Source: Pseudosporangium ferrugineum (GTDB lineage Bacteria; Actinomycetota; Actinomycetes; Mycobacteriales; Micromonosporaceae). Taken from it: a stretch of 64,000 nucleotides of DNA. Shown here piece by piece: positions 7,771 through 17,551 of the stretch. Where the stretch lies: positions 434,001 through 498,000 of the forward strand of contig NZ_PVZG01000001.1 of assembly GCF_003002065.1 (NCBI RefSeq), given 5' to 3'. Numbering within the stretch: position 1 is the first letter of the stretch; each line of letters starts with the position of its first letter. The notes below the pieces were generated by a model. The model worked only from the letters and a program-made list of their open reading frames with translations, was not told where the DNA came from and ran no database searches. Made by a program: the position numbers and the translations under genes.

Positions 7771-8976
7771 ATGCGCATCCTTCTCGTCGGGGCCGGCGGC
7801 GTGGGCACCGCGGCCACCGGCATCGCCGCCCGGCGTGACTTCTACGACCGTTTCGTCGTCGCCGATCACGACCTCGCGCGCGCCGAGCGGGCGGTCGCGT
7901 CCCTCTCGGACGCCCGCTTCACCGCGGCGCGGGTGGACGCCTCCGCCGCCGGCGGCGTGGCCGCGCTGTGCCGCGAGCACGGCATCACCCACGTGCTGAA
8001 CGCGGTCGACCCGCGCTTCGTCATGCCGGTCTTCGAGGGCGCCTTCGCGGCCGGCGCCGACTACCTCGACATGGCCATGTCGCTGTCGCGCCCGCACCCC
8101 GAGCTGCCGTACGAGCGGACCGGCGTGAAGCTGGGCGACGAGCAGTTCGCGGCCGCGGACCGGTGGGCCGGCTCGGGCCGGCTGGCGCTCGTCGGCATGG
8201 GCGTCGAACCGGGGCTTTCGGACGTGTTCGCCCGGTACGCCGCCGATCATCTCTTCTCGCGCATCGACGAGATCGGCGTCCGTGACGGCGGCAACCTCGT
8301 CGTCGAGGGCTACGGCTTCGCGCCGTCGTTCTCGGTGTGGACGACGATCGAGGAATGCCTCAACCCGCCGGTCATCTACGAGCGCGGCCGGGGCTGGTTC
8401 ACCACCGAGCCGCTGTCGGAGCCGGAGACCTTCGACTTTCCCGGCGGCATCGGGCCGGTCGAGTGCGTGCACGTCGAGCACGAGGAGGTGCTGCTCATCC
8501 CCCGCTGGGTCGACGCCGGCCGGGTCACCTTCAAGTACGGGCTGGGCAAGGAGTTCATCGACGTGCTGCGGACCCTGCACAAGCTGGGGCTCGACCGTAC
8601 GCATCCGGTCCGGGTCGGTGGCGTCTCCGTCTCGCCGCGCGACGTGGTCGCGGCGGTGCTGCCCGACCCGTCCACGCTGGGTGACCGGATGAGCGGTGCC
8701 ACCTGCGCGGGCACGCTGGTGAGCGGGCTCGACAAGCAGGGCCGGCCGAGCACCGTGTACCTCTACCACGTCGTCGACAACCGGTGGTCGATGAGCGAGT
8801 ACGGCTCGCAGGCGGTGGTCTGGCAGACGGCGGTGAACCCGGTGGTCGCCCTCGAACTGCTCGCCGCCGGGACGTGGTCGGGCGCCGGCGTCCTGGGCCC
8901 GGAGGCCTTCGACGCCGTGCCCTTCCTCGAGCTGCTGACCGCGTACGGCTCGCCGTGGGCGCTACGCGCCCAGTAG
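7771..8976 (+). CDS. Saccharopine dehydrogenase-like NAD(P)-binding protein
   Basis: A 401-residue protein with an N-terminal Rossmann motif VGAGGVGTAATGIAARR (about residues 5-21) and the saccharopine-dehydrogenase family layout (VLNAVDPRFVMPVFEGAFAAG at 70-90; VGMGVEPGLSDVFARYAA at about 144-161). Members reduce or oxidise C-N bonds linking an amino acid or polyamine to an oxo-acid. In this setting it may act on a polyamine adduct, a role similar to carboxy(nor)spermidine or homospermidine enzymes; the reaction is not fixed by sequence. The start ATG has GAAAGG nine bases upstream. Its 3' end overlaps the convergent aminotransferase by 15 bp. Confidence 0.75.
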   Translation: MRILLVGAGGVGTAATGIAARRDFYDRFVVADHDLARAERAVASLSDARFTAARVDASAAGGVAALCREHGITHVLNAVDPRFVMPVFEGAFAAGADYLDMAMSLSRPHPELPYERTGVKLGDEQFAAADRWAGSGRLALVGMGVEPGLSDVFARYAADHLFSRIDEIGVRDGGNLVVEGYGFAPSFSVWTTIEECLNPPVIYERGRGWFTTEPLSEPETFDFPGGIGPVECVHVEHEEVLLIPRWVDAGRVTFKYGLGKEFIDVLRTLHKLGLDRTHPVRVGGVSVSPRDVVAAVLPDPSTLGDRMSGATCAGTLVSGLDKQGRPSTVYLYHVVDNRWSMSEYGSQAVVWQTAVNPVVALELLAAGTWSGAGVLGPEAFDAVPFLELLTAYGSPWALRAQ

Positions 8977-10239
8977 GGACTCCCGCAGGATCTCCAGGCC
9001 GCGGTCCACCTCCCGCTCGCCGATGACCAGGGGTGGGAGAAAGCGCAGAACGTTCCCGTACGTCCCACAGGTGAGCACCAGCAGCCCGGCGTCGTGGCAC
9101 GCCTTCGCCACCGTGGCCGTGCGGGCCGCGTCGGGCTCGATGCCGCCGGGCTTGACCAGCTCGATCGCCAGCATGGCCCCGCGCCCGCGCGCCTCGGCGA
9201 CGCCCGGATCCCGCTCGGCGAACCCGCGCAGGACCGGGAGCATGCGGGCCTCGATGCCGCGCGCGGCGGCGGCCAGATCGAGCTCCCGCATCGTCTCGAC
9301 GGCGGCGAGGGCGGCCACGCACGCGAGCGGGTTGCCGCCGTACGTGCCGCCGAGGCCGCCCGCGTGCACGGCGTCCATCAGCTCGGCGCGGCCCGCGACG
9401 CCGGCGATCGGCAGGCCGCCGCCCATCCCCTTGGCCGTGGTGACCAGGTCCGGTTCGACGCCCTCGTGCTCGCTGGCGAACCAGGCTCCCGTACGGCAGA
9501 AGCCGGTCTGGATCTCGTCGGCGACGAGGACGGCGCCCGCGCCCTTCGCCCAGGCCGCGATGGCGGGCAGGAAGCCCGGCGCCGGGACGACGAAGCCGCC
9601 CTCGCCCTGGATCGGCTCGATCACCACCGCCGCCACGTTGGCGCCGCCGACCTGCTTCTCGATGACGTCGATCGCGCGGATCGCCGCGTCCGGCCCGGAC
9701 AGGCCGCCGTCGCGCAGCGGATACGACATCGGCACCCGGTAGATCTCCGGCGCGAACGGCCCGAACCGGTGCTTGTACGGCATCACCTTCGCGGTCAGCG
9801 CCATCGTCAGGTTCGTCCGCCCGTGGTACGCGTGGTCGAACACGACGACCGCCTGCCGCCCGGTGGCGTGCCGCGCGATCTTCACCGCGTTCTCGACCGC
9901 CTCGGCGCCCGAGTTGAACAGCGCCGCCCGCTTGTCGAACCGGCCCGGGGTCAGCGCGATCAGCTGCTCGCAGACCGCCACGTACGACTCGTACGGCGCG
10001 ACCATGAAGCAGGTGTGGGTGAAGCGTCCGGCCTGCTCCCGGACCGCCTCGACGACCCGCGGCGCGCTGTTGCCGACGCTGGTCACGGCGATGCCGGAGG
10101 CGAAGTCGATCCACTCCCGCCCGTCGACGTCGCGCAGGGTGCCGCCGCTCGCGCTGTCCACGTAGGACGGCACGACCGAGCCGACGCCGCGCGCGACCGC
10201 CGCCGTACGCCGCTTGTGGAGCTCCTCGGAGGACGGCAC
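8962..10239 (-). CDS. gabT: 4-aminobutyrate-type aminotransferase
   Basis: A 425-residue class III aminotransferase. Features include FNSGAEAVENAVKIAR (PLP phosphate region), the conserved VIEPIQGEGGF, VADEIQTGFCRTG with the PLP-contacting Asp, and the Schiff-base Lys in TTAKGMGGGLPIAG. This pattern matches GabT/PuuE, converting 4-aminobutyrate to succinate semialdehyde. The start is GTG 10239, three bases after the stop of the aldehyde dehydrogenase gene, with TGAGGC just upstream. The two genes form an operon that converts aminobutyraldehyde to GABA and then to succinate semialdehyde. No succinate-semialdehyde dehydrogenase is in the window. Confidence 0.88.
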   Translation of the reverse strand: MPSSEELHKRRTAAVARGVGSVVPSYVDSASGGTLRDVDGREWIDFASGIAVTSVGNSAPRVVEAVREQAGRFTHTCFMVAPYESYVAVCEQLIALTPGRFDKRAALFNSGAEAVENAVKIARHATGRQAVVVFDHAYHGRTNLTMALTAKVMPYKHRFGPFAPEIYRVPMSYPLRDGGLSGPDAAIRAIDVIEKQVGGANVAAVVIEPIQGEGGFVVPAPGFLPAIAAWAKGAGAVLVADEIQTGFCRTGAWFASEHEGVEPDLVTTAKGMGGGLPIAGVAGRAELMDAVHAGGLGGTYGGNPLACVAALAAVETMRELDLAAAARGIEARMLPVLRGFAERDPGVAEARGRGAMLAIELVKPGGIEPDAARTATVAKACHDAGLLVLTCGTYGNVLRFLPPLVIGEREVDRGLEILRESLLGA

Positions 10240-10242
10240 GCC

Positions 10243-11676
10243 TCACTCCCCCGTGTAGTGCATGACGTGCTTGATGCGGGTGTAGTCCTCCAGGCCGTAC
10301 ACGGAGAGGTCCTTGCCGTGACCGGAGTGCTTGAACCCGCCGTGCGGCATCTCCGCGACCAGCGGGATGTGGCAGTTGACCCAGACGCAGCCGAAGTCCA
10401 GCCGCCGGGTCATCCGCATCGCCCGGCCGTGGTCGCGGGTCCAGACCGAGGACGCCAGGCCGTACTCGACGCCGTTGGCCCAGCGGACCGCCTCGTCCTC
10501 GTCGGTGAAGCGCTGCACGGTGATGACCGGGCCGAAGACCTCGTCCTGGATGATCTCGTCGGCCTGGCGCAGGCCGGAGACGACGGTCGGGGTGTAGAAG
10601 TAGCCGCGCTCGCCCTGCCGGGCCCCGCCCGCCTCGACCGTGGCGTGGTCCGGGAGCCGGTCGACGAAGCCGCTGACCCGCTCGAGCTGGCGGGCGTTGT
10701 TGAGCGGGCCGTAGAGCACGTCCTCGTCGTCCGGGGCGCCGGTGCGGGTGCCCCGGGCCTGCTCGGCGAGGGCGGCCACGAAGTCGTCGTGGACGCCCGG
10801 CCCGGCGAGCACCCGGGTGGCGGCGGTGCAGTCCTGCCCCGCGTTGAAGTAGCCCGCCTCGGCGATCGCGGCGGAGGCGGCCTCGACGTCGGCGTCGTCG
10901 AAGACCACCACGGGGGCCTTGCCGCCCAGCTCAAGGTGGGTGCGCTTGAGGTCGGCGGCGGCGGACCCGGCGACCTCCATGCCCGCGCGTACGGACCCGG
11001 TGATGGAGACCATCCGCGGCACCGGGTGGCCGACCAGGGCACGGCCGGTGTCCCGGTCGCCGGTGACGACGTTGAACACGCCCGGCGGCAGGAACTCGGC
11101 GGCGATCTCGGCGAGCAGCACCGTGGTGACCGGGGTGGTGTCGGACGGCTTGAGCACCACGGTGTTGCCCGCGGCCAGCGCCGGCGCGATCTTCCAGACC
11201 GCCATCATGAGCGGGTAGTTCCACGGCGTGACCTGCGCGCAGACGCCGACCGGCTCGCGCCGCACGTAGCTCTCGTAACCGGCGAGATACTGCCCCGCGG
11301 AGCGCCCCTCGAGCAGTCGGGCGGCCCCGGCGAAGAAGCGGAGCTGGTCGACGGCGGGCGGCAGCTCCTCGCTCGCGGTGAGCCCGAGCGGCTTGCCGGT
11401 GTTGCGCGACTCCGCCGCGACCAGCTCTTCGGCGCGGGCCTCGACCGCGTCGGCGAACCTGAGCAGCGCGCGCTGCCGCTCGGCGGGGGTGGTGTCCCGC
11501 CAGCTCTCGAACGCGGTGGCGGCGGCCGTGACGGCCCGGTCGACGTCCTCCTCGCCGGACACCGGCGCGCTGGCGAACACCTCGCCGGTGGACGGGTCGA
11601 CCAGGTCGGCGTAGCGGCCGCCGGCCGGCGCGGCGGCGGCCCCGCCGACGAAGTTGTGCAGCACGGTCTTGGTCAT
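10243..11676 (-). CDS. Aminobutyraldehyde-type NAD-dependent aldehyde dehydrogenase
   Basis: A 477-residue aldehyde dehydrogenase. It has [20 protein letters not shown] (residues about 141-160), the NAD motif FTGS-like ITGSVRAG, the general-base Glu in LELGGKAP and the catalytic Cys in [10 protein letters not shown]. The Q-D-C context and overall sequence match gamma-aminobutyraldehyde dehydrogenases (PatD/Prr). The start ATG 11676 has a strong GGGAGG; an upstream open extension of 18 codons is rejected. It is the first gene of the two-gene operon with the GABA aminotransferase. The substrate assignment is from family and context. Confidence 0.87.
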   Translation of the reverse strand: MTKTVLHNFVGGAAAAPAGGRYADLVDPSTGEVFASAPVSGEEDVDRAVTAAATAFESWRDTTPAERQRALLRFADAVEARAEELVAAESRNTGKPLGLTASEELPPAVDQLRFFAGAARLLEGRSAGQYLAGYESYVRREPVGVCAQVTPWNYPLMMAVWKIAPALAAGNTVVLKPSDTTPVTTVLLAEIAAEFLPPGVFNVVTGDRDTGRALVGHPVPRMVSITGSVRAGMEVAGSAAADLKRTHLELGGKAPVVVFDDADVEAASAAIAEAGYFNAGQDCTAATRVLAGPGVHDDFVAALAEQARGTRTGAPDDEDVLYGPLNNARQLERVSGFVDRLPDHATVEAGGARQGERGYFYTPTVVSGLRQADEIIQDEVFGPVITVQRFTDEDEAVRWANGVEYGLASSVWTRDHGRAMRMTRRLDFGCVWVNCHIPLVAEMPHGGFKHSGHGKDLSVYGLEDYTRIKHVMHYTGE

Positions 11677-11782
11677 CCGGCCTCCCGGTTCCATGGCGGA
11701 CAGGTGCGGTATCAGGCTTCGCAGGCCCATCTTTCCACCGAATCCGCAGCTGACAAGCCCCTGTAGCCGCCAGTTCCGTCGA

Positions 11783-12355
11783 TCAGCCCCGTGCGTGCGT
11801 GTGCGGCGCCCCCGGGTGGCCGCCGTCGCCCAGCAGCTCGGTCATCCACGGTTCCCGGGGCACCGCGTCGGGGCCGGCCACCCGCATCGCGCCGAGGCAG
11901 GTGAGCAGCATCCCCATGGCGAGGAACTGCCGCGCCTCGTCCTCGTCCGCGCCGGTCAGCTCGCGGACGGTCCGGTAGATCCGGCCGAAGCAGTCGCGCA
12001 CGACGGGGCCGACGGCCGGATCGGCGCCGGCCGCGAACCCGTGCAGCAGCACGGTGATGAGCTCCCGTTCGGCCAGCATGTCGTCGTACGCCGCGCCGAG
12101 GCTGTCCAGGGTCGGGGCAGCGGCGGCCGCCCGCCGGAAGCGCTCCTCGATGCGCCGCCCGGCGTGGTCGAGGGTCGCCAGGAACAGTTGCTGCTTGGTG
12201 CCGAAGAGGCGGATCACGTACGGCTGCGAGACCCCCGCCAGCCGGGCGACCTGGTCGGTCGTGGTGCCGGCGTAGCCACCGGCGGTGAACGCCGTGAGGG
12301 CCGCCGCGAGCAGCTGTTCGTGACGTTCCTCGGCGCTGAGACGGGTCCGTGCCAT
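11783..12355 (-). CDS. TetR-family repressor of the divergent efflux gene
   Basis: A 190-residue TetR-type regulator. The HTH is at residues 28-50 ([20 protein letters not shown]) and the C-terminal ligand domain is mostly helical. It is divergently arranged with an MFS drug exporter, with perfect inverted repeats in the 115-bp gap overlapping its own promoter. The classical inference is a drug-responsive repressor controlling itself and the transporter. The ATG start is supported by the position of the HTH. Confidence 0.88.
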   Translation of the reverse strand: MARTRLSAEERHEQLLAAALTAFTAGGYAGTTTDQVARLAGVSQPYVIRLFGTKQQLFLATLDHAGRRIEERFRRAAAAAPTLDSLGAAYDDMLAERELITVLLHGFAAGADPAVGPVVRDCFGRIYRTVRELTGADEDEARQFLAMGMLLTCLGAMRVAGPDAVPREPWMTELLGDGGHPGAPHTHARG

Positions 12356-12363
12356 CCGCCGAT

Positions 12364-12454
12364 GTTATCAGCCGATAACTTCGAGGCCGCCGGCTCTTGC
12401 GCAAGGCATCGGATGATAACTAACCTCGTGGCAAGCTAGTTATCATTCGATAAC
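12364..12454. promoter_or_regulatory. Operators and divergent promoters of the TetR/MFS pair
   Basis: Two perfect operators GTTATC-N4-GATAAC lie at 12364-12379 and 12439-12454. A degenerate third copy (GGCATC-GGAT-GATAAC) is at 12405-12420. The palindrome TTGCGCAA (12397-12404) can serve as -35 in both directions: rightward with TAACCT (12421-12426, 18-bp spacer), leftward with a -10 overlapping the first operator. Site positions would block both promoters. The ribosome-binding site AAGGAG of the MFS gene follows at 12458-12463. Confidence 0.8.
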
Positions 12455-12470
12455 CACAAGGAGTGCCACC

Positions 12471-13880
12471 ATGTCCCTCGCCACCGATGCCCCGGAACGG
12501 GTCCGGCAACGACCGGCGCGCCCGCTCGCCGCCGTGCTGGCCGCCGTCGGCATCCCCACCTTCATGGTCACGCTGGACAACCTCGTGGTGACCACCGCGC
12601 TGCCGGTGATCCGCACCGAGCTGGGCGCCTCCCTCGCCGACCTCCAGTGGTTCGTCAACGCCTACACGCTGCCGTTCGCCGCTTTCCTGCTCACCGCCGC
12701 GGCGCTCGGCGACCGGCTCGGGCGGCGGCGGATGTACATCGCGGGAATCGTCGTGTTCACCCTCGCCTCCGCGGCCGCCGCGCTGGCCACCGAGCCGTGG
12801 ATGCTCACCGCCGCGCGGGCGGTGCAGGGGCTCGGCGGGGCGGCGGTCGCTCCCCTGTCGCTCACCCTGCTGGCGCAGGCCGTACCCGATCGGCTGCGCA
12901 ACGCCGCGGTCGGCATCTGGGGCGGGATCAGCGGGCTCGGCGTCGCGGTCGGGCCGGTGGTCGGCGGCGCCGTCGTCGAGGGCCTGCACTGGTCGTGGAT
13001 CTTCTGGCTGAACGTGCCCGTCGGGGTCGTCGCGGTGGTGCTGGCCGGCACCACGCTGCGCGAGTCGCGGGGCGGGGCGCCACGGCTGGACCCGCTCGGA
13101 CTGCTCCTGTCCGCCGCCGGGATGCTGCTGCTCGTCTGGGGCGTGGTGGACGGCCCGGACCGCGGCTGGACCTCCGCGCGGGTGCTCGGCATGCTCGTGA
13201 GCGGCAGCGCGCTGCTCGCCCTCTTCCTCGCGTGGCAGGCCCGCAACCGCACCCCGATGCTGCCGCTGTCGCTCTTCCGGTCGCGCGGGTTCGGCCTGGT
13301 CAGCATCGTGACGCTGACCTTCTCCGCGGGCGCCTTCGGCTCGGTCTTCCTGCTGGCCCAGTTCTTCCAGGTGGTGCAGGGGCTCGGCCCGCTGGAGGCG
13401 GGGATCCGTACGCTGCCGTGGACCATGGCGCCGATGGTGGTGGCGCCGCTCGCCGGCATCTTCGCGGACCGCGCCGGGGTCCGGAACCTGATCGTCGCCG
13501 GCCAGGTGCTGCTGGCCGCGGGCGTGCTCTGGATCGCGCTGGCCACCACCACGACCGTGTCGTACGGCGACCTCGTGATCGCGTTCGTGCTGGCCGGCGT
13601 CGGCATGGGGCTGACGTTCGCGCCGATCAGCACGATGGCCCTGGGCAGCGTCACCGAGGCGGAGCGCGGGGTCGCCTCCGGGGCCAACAACACCCTGCGC
13701 GAGCTGGGCGTGGCGGTCGGCGTCGCGACGCTGGCGTCAGTCTTCAGCTCGTACGGCGGTTACACCAGCCACGAGGCGTTCGTCGACGGGATCAGGCCCG
13801 CGGTGCTGGTGGGCGCCGCCGTCATCGCCGCCGGGGCCGTGGTGGCGATCTGGCTCCCCCGCCGCCCCAATATTTCATAA
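12471..13880 (+). CDS. MFS multidrug exporter (DHA2/EmrB-QacA type)
   Basis: A 469-residue major-facilitator protein with 14 predicted hydrophobic segments, the DHA2 count. Motif A appears as GDRLGRRRMY after the second segment, and motif C-like GGISGLGVAVGPVVGG marks the fifth segment, both typical of proton-coupled drug exporters. It is regulated by the divergent TetR protein through GTTATC-N4-GATAAC operators. The ligand is unknown. Confidence 0.87.
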   Translation: MSLATDAPERVRQRPARPLAAVLAAVGIPTFMVTLDNLVVTTALPVIRTELGASLADLQWFVNAYTLPFAAFLLTAAALGDRLGRRRMYIAGIVVFTLASAAAALATEPWMLTAARAVQGLGGAAVAPLSLTLLAQAVPDRLRNAAVGIWGGISGLGVAVGPVVGGAVVEGLHWSWIFWLNVPVGVVAVVLAGTTLRESRGGAPRLDPLGLLLSAAGMLLLVWGVVDGPDRGWTSARVLGMLVSGSALLALFLAWQARNRTPMLPLSLFRSRGFGLVSIVTLTFSAGAFGSVFLLAQFFQVVQGLGPLEAGIRTLPWTMAPMVVAPLAGIFADRAGVRNLIVAGQVLLAAGVLWIALATTTTVSYGDLVIAFVLAGVGMGLTFAPISTMALGSVTEAERGVASGANNTLRELGVAVGVATLASVFSSYGGYTSHEAFVDGIRPAVLVGAAVIAAGAVVAIWLPRRPNIS

Positions 13881-13974
13881 GTAAGTCCAAGTATTGCGGG
13901 AATGTGTCCGCCGCTGTCACGATGACCGTCGATCCGTCATCCCCCTTCCCTGCCGGCGGATCCGAGGAGTCCCC

Positions 13975-15627
13975 ATGCCCCCCTCTCGCCGCACCGTCCT
14001 GTCCTCGATCGCCGCCGGCGCCGCCGCGCCCCTGCTCCCCGGGGGCACGGCGGCGCCGGCCGCCTCCCCGCCCGGCGACGTGGTCGGCAAGATCAGCGCC
14101 GGTTACCAGGGGTGGTTCTCCTGCCCCGGCGACGGCGCCCCGATCGGCGGCTGGTGGCACTGGAGCCGCGACCGCTTCCAGCCGCCCTCGCCCGCCAACA
14201 CCACCATCGTCAGCTGGCCGGACCTGTCCGACCTCGACCACGGCTACCCGACCGCGTACCCGAACCTCGGCAACGGGCAGCCGGCACGGCTGTTCTCCTC
14301 CTACGACCAGCAGACCGTCGACACGCACTTCCGCTGGATGCGCGACCACGGCGTCGACACCGCGGCGCTGCAACGCTTCGACCCGACCGGCGACGAAGGG
14401 CCGACCCGCGACGCCATGACGGTCAAGGTCCGCGCGGCGGCCGAGGCCACCGGCCGCAAGTTCTACATCATGTACGACGTGACGGGCTGGACCGCCATGC
14501 AGTCCGGGCTCAAGGCGGACTGGTCGGCGAAGATGGCCGCACACACCGCGTCGCCGGCGTACGCGCGCCAGAACGGCCGGCCCGTCGCCTGCCTCTGGGG
14601 CTTCGGGTTCGACGACCCCGGCCGCTCGTTCTCCCCGGCGCCGTGCCTCGAGGTCATCGCCTGGTTCAAGGCCCAGGGCTGCTACGTCATCGGCGGCGTG
14701 CCGACCTGGTGGCGGCTGGGCATCAACGACTCGCGCCCCGGCTTCCTCGACGTCTACCACGCGTTCCACATGATCTCGCCGTGGATGGTCGGGCGCGCGG
14801 CGACCCCCGAGGACCTGGACTCGTACTACGCGAACGTCAACACCGGCGACATCGCCGACTGCGCCGCGCACGGCATCGACTACCAGCCCTGCGTGCTGCC
14901 CGGCGACCTGTCCTCCGGGCACCGGCGGCACGGCGACTACTACTGGCGCAGCCTCTACAACATGATCCGGCTCGGCTCGCAGGGCCTCTACGTGTCCATG
15001 TTCGACGAGTTCAACGAGGGCAACCAGATCGCCAAGACCGCGGTGTCGGCACAGTGGGTGCCGGCCGGCTCGGGCATCCGCGCGCTCGACGAGGACGGCA
15101 CTGTCTGCTCCGCCGACTACTACCTGCGGATCACCGCCGACGGCGGCCGGATGCTGAAGGGACAGCTCCCGCTGACCGCCGTACGCCCGACCCCGCCGGT
15201 CGTCGACGGCCCGGCGCCGGACCTGGCGCTGCGGCGCCCGGCCACGGCAGGCAGCCAGACCCAGGCGTACGCGGCCGGCAACGCGGTCGACGGGGACGCC
15301 GGGTCGTACTGGGAGAGCGCCAACCACGCCTTCCCGCAATGGTGGCGCGTCGATCTCGGCGCGGCGCTGTCCGTGTCCCGCGTCGTGCTCCGGCCGCCCC
15401 CGGGGTGGGAGCGCCGGACGCAGACGATCGAGGTGCAGGCGAGCACGGACGGCACGGCCTTCTCGACCGTGTCCGCCGCCGCGGGCCGCGTCTTCGACCC
15501 GGCGACCGGCAACCAGGTGACGATCGCGTTCGCCGCGGCCACCGCCCGCCACCTGCGGGTCACCGTCACCGCGAACAGCGGCTGGCCGGCGGGACAGCTG
15601 TCGGCCTTCGAGGCGTACGCGCGCTAG
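13975..15627 (+). CDS. Secreted GH71/GH99-like glycoside hydrolase with C-terminal discoidin (F5/8C) domain
   Basis: A 550-residue exported protein. The N-terminus has a Tat-type signal (SRRTVLSSIAAGAAAPLL, cleavage near residue 27-30). Residues about 38-400 match actinobacterial xylosidase/arabinosidase-annotated proteins related to GH71/GH99: GYQGWFSCPGDG, WWHWSRD, FDEFNEGNQIAK with candidate acidic residues. Residues about 420-550 form a discoidin/CBM32 jelly-roll (NAVDGDAGSYWESAN, WWRVDLGAALSVSRVVL), usually a carbohydrate anchor. The start ATG 13975 has GAGGAG upstream; a 27-codon upstream extension lacks support. The upstream gap 13881-13974 shows no clear promoter. The exact substrate is unknown. 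Confidence 0.75.
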   Translation: MPPSRRTVLSSIAAGAAAPLLPGGTAAPAASPPGDVVGKISAGYQGWFSCPGDGAPIGGWWHWSRDRFQPPSPANTTIVSWPDLSDLDHGYPTAYPNLGNGQPARLFSSYDQQTVDTHFRWMRDHGVDTAALQRFDPTGDEGPTRDAMTVKVRAAAEATGRKFYIMYDVTGWTAMQSGLKADWSAKMAAHTASPAYARQNGRPVACLWGFGFDDPGRSFSPAPCLEVIAWFKAQGCYVIGGVPTWWRLGINDSRPGFLDVYHAFHMISPWMVGRAATPEDLDSYYANVNTGDIADCAAHGIDYQPCVLPGDLSSGHRRHGDYYWRSLYNMIRLGSQGLYVSMFDEFNEGNQIAKTAVSAQWVPAGSGIRALDEDGTVCSADYYLRITADGGRMLKGQLPLTAVRPTPPVVDGPAPDLALRRPATAGSQTQAYAAGNAVDGDAGSYWESANHAFPQWWRVDLGAALSVSRVVLRPPPGWERRTQTIEVQASTDGTAFSTVSAAAGRVFDPATGNQVTIAFAAATARHLRVTVTANSGWPAGQLSAFEAYAR

Positions 15628-15654
15628 GCGGCCGGGGCCCGCGCCCCGGCCGCC
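15627..15654. terminator. Bidirectional terminator hairpin
   Basis: Perfect 12-bp arms GGCGGCCGGGGC (15627-15638) and GCCCCGGCCGCC (15643-15654) with a 4-nt loop. It starts at the last base of the glycoside hydrolase stop and lies between two convergent genes. Confidence 0.8.
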
Positions 15655-15664
15655 GCGCGGGGCG

Positions 15665-17494
15665 TCAGCCGATGCTCACCCAGGCGTCGTCGAGGCTGCC
15701 GTGGAACTGGTCGTTGTTGGTGCCCGTACCCTTGCCGCCCAGGCTGAGCGGCTGCGTGGTGACCACGGACAGCGCCGCGGGCAGCGTCTTCGAGCCCTCG
15801 ACCCGGTCGTCCACCAGGATCGTCAGGGTGGTGCCCGCCCGGCGGCACTCGAGCTTGTGCCAGGCGCCGTCGGCCATCGACTTGCCGCTCTTGGCGAGGT
15901 AGATCGTGGTGGCGGTCTTGTCGCTCATCACGCAGCTGGGCTTGCCGGAGACGCCGTCGACCTGGAGCTTGTACTGGCCGCCCGCGGTCGAGTAGCCCTT
16001 CTGCAGGATGTTCTCGCCCGAGGACGTCTCGGCCGGGGACAGCAGCACGAGGGCGCCGTACCGCAGATCCTTGGCGCCGGGGTTGAGGTCGGCGGCGTCG
16101 GCCGCCTGGAGCACCACCCGCGGGCAGGTCGTGCCGGTGCACTTGGGCGGGAACACGACGGCCTGGCCGGCGCCGTGCGGCACCCGGGTGAGCGTGCCGC
16201 CGTTGACCGACACCGTCCTGAGCAGGTGACCGTTGCCGGAGCCGTCGTCGTACGTGCCGTCGGCCACCGTGGAGTCGAAGTTGTACGAGGCCACGTAGGG
16301 CGACGGCGGCGCGGGCGGCACCGGGTTCCGCGCGGTGGGGCCGCCGAACGAGGCGTACCGCTTCTGCGTGACGCCGCCGATCGTGGTGAAGTCGCCGCCG
16401 ACGCTGAGCAGGCCGTTGCCCGCGCTCGCGGTCAGCGTGCGGACGCCGACCACGCCGTTGGCCTGCGGCGCCCACTCGGTGAGGTTGCCGGCGCCGTCGA
16501 CCGCGGCCAGCTTGACGCGCGGCACCGAGCCGTCCGTGCACACGCCCTTGACGCCGTTGTTCGTGGTCGTGCAGGCCTTGTCGAAGTGGCCGCCCACGTA
16601 CGTGGTGCCGTCCAGGGTCGCGATGGCCTGGGCGTCGCCGTCGAAGACCCGGGTCCAGCGGGCCTGGCCGGCGAAGGTGTACGCGATGGCCCGGCCGCCC
16701 TGCCCGCCGAGCGCGGCGTAGACCCCGGCGCCGTCGGTGGCGAGGGCGAACACCTGCGACACCGGCTTGGGCAGGAAGCTCTTGTCCAGCACGCCGCTCA
16801 CCGCGTCGACCGCGGTGAGGCGCAGGGTGGACTTGACCGCGTTGGTCTTGTGGAAGCTGCCGCCCAGGTAGACCTTGCCGCCGGCGACGGCCAGCGCGTT
16901 CACCGTGTCGTCGGTGGTCGGCGCCCACGGGTCCAGGGCGCCGGTGGCGGTGCTGAACGCCGCCAGGTTGGACCGCGCGACGCCGTCGACGGCGGTGATC
17001 CGGCCGCCCACGTACAGCCGGCCGCCGGCCACGGCGAGCGCGTTCGGCTTGCCCAGCACGGTGTGCTTCAGCGCGCCGGGCACGCCGGTGGTGGCGTCGA
17101 CGGCGGCGAGCGCGTCCCGCGACGCGCCCCCGACCTTGCCGAAGTCGCCGGCGGCGAAGACGGTCGCGCCGTCCACGGCCAGGGCGCGCACGGTCGAGTC
17201 GGCCCCGGGGTTCCAGTCCAGCAGGGTGCCGGTGCGCGCGTCGAAGGCGGCGAGGCGCGCCCGCGCGACGGTCTTGCCGCTGATCACGGCGCCGGTGAAC
17301 GAGCCGCCGACGTAGACGGTGTCACCGCGGTGGGCGACGGCGAACACCGGGCCGTTGAAGGAGGGTGCGCCTGCGGGCGTACCGGAGACGACCTCGGCCA
17401 GGGCGGCACCGCCCGCCGCGACCAGGACGGTCGCCACGCCGACGGTGACCAGCTTTCGGGTGGCGGATTTCAGGCCATTTCGGTTGTTAAGCAC
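15665..17494 (-). CDS. Secreted beta-propeller plus LamG-domain protein
   Basis: A 609-residue exported protein. It has a signal segment [19 protein letters not shown] (residues about 16-34), then residues 45-395 contain about seven repeats of the type V-Y-V-G-G-x-F ([56 protein letters not shown]), a delta-60/PQQ-like beta-propeller. Residues 400-609 are a concanavalin-like LamG domain ([41 protein letters not shown]). It is probably an adhesive or carbohydrate-binding surface protein. The start is uncertain: GTG 17494 and TTG 17506 are both possible and neither has a good ribosome-binding site. It follows a ceramidase gene but a hairpin separates them. Confidence 0.75.
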   Translation of the reverse strand: MLNNRNGLKSATRKLVTVGVATVLVAAGGAALAEVVSGTPAGAPSFNGPVFAVAHRGDTVYVGGSFTGAVISGKTVARARLAAFDARTGTLLDWNPGADSTVRALAVDGATVFAAGDFGKVGGASRDALAAVDATTGVPGALKHTVLGKPNALAVAGGRLYVGGRITAVDGVARSNLAAFSTATGALDPWAPTTDDTVNALAVAGGKVYLGGSFHKTNAVKSTLRLTAVDAVSGVLDKSFLPKPVSQVFALATDGAGVYAALGGQGGRAIAYTFAGQARWTRVFDGDAQAIATLDGTTYVGGHFDKACTTTNNGVKGVCTDGSVPRVKLAAVDGAGNLTEWAPQANGVVGVRTLTASAGNGLLSVGGDFTTIGGVTQKRYASFGGPTARNPVPPAPPSPYVASYNFDSTVADGTYDDGSGNGHLLRTVSVNGGTLTRVPHGAGQAVVFPPKCTGTTCPRVVLQAADAADLNPGAKDLRYGALVLLSPAETSSGENILQKGYSTAGGQYKLQVDGVSGKPSCVMSDKTATTIYLAKSGKSMADGAWHKLECRRAGTTLTILVDDRVEGSKTLPAALSVVTTQPLSLGGKGTGTNNDQFHGSLDDAWVSIG

Positions 17495-17507
17495 ACCAGC
17501 AGTCAAC

Positions 17508-17537
17508 GGCGCTCGCGCCCCGGAGGACGCGAGCGCC
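17508..17537 (-). terminator. Hairpin between ceramidase and propeller genes
   Basis: Perfect 10-bp arms GGCGCTCGCG (17508-17517) and CGCGAGCGCC (17528-17537) with a 10-nt loop, 14 bp after the ceramidase stop. It probably ends or attenuates ceramidase transcription. A TTGACT hexamer follows on the minus strand but no matching -10 is seen. Confidence 0.6.
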
Positions 17538-17551
17538 GGCGATCTCTTCCC

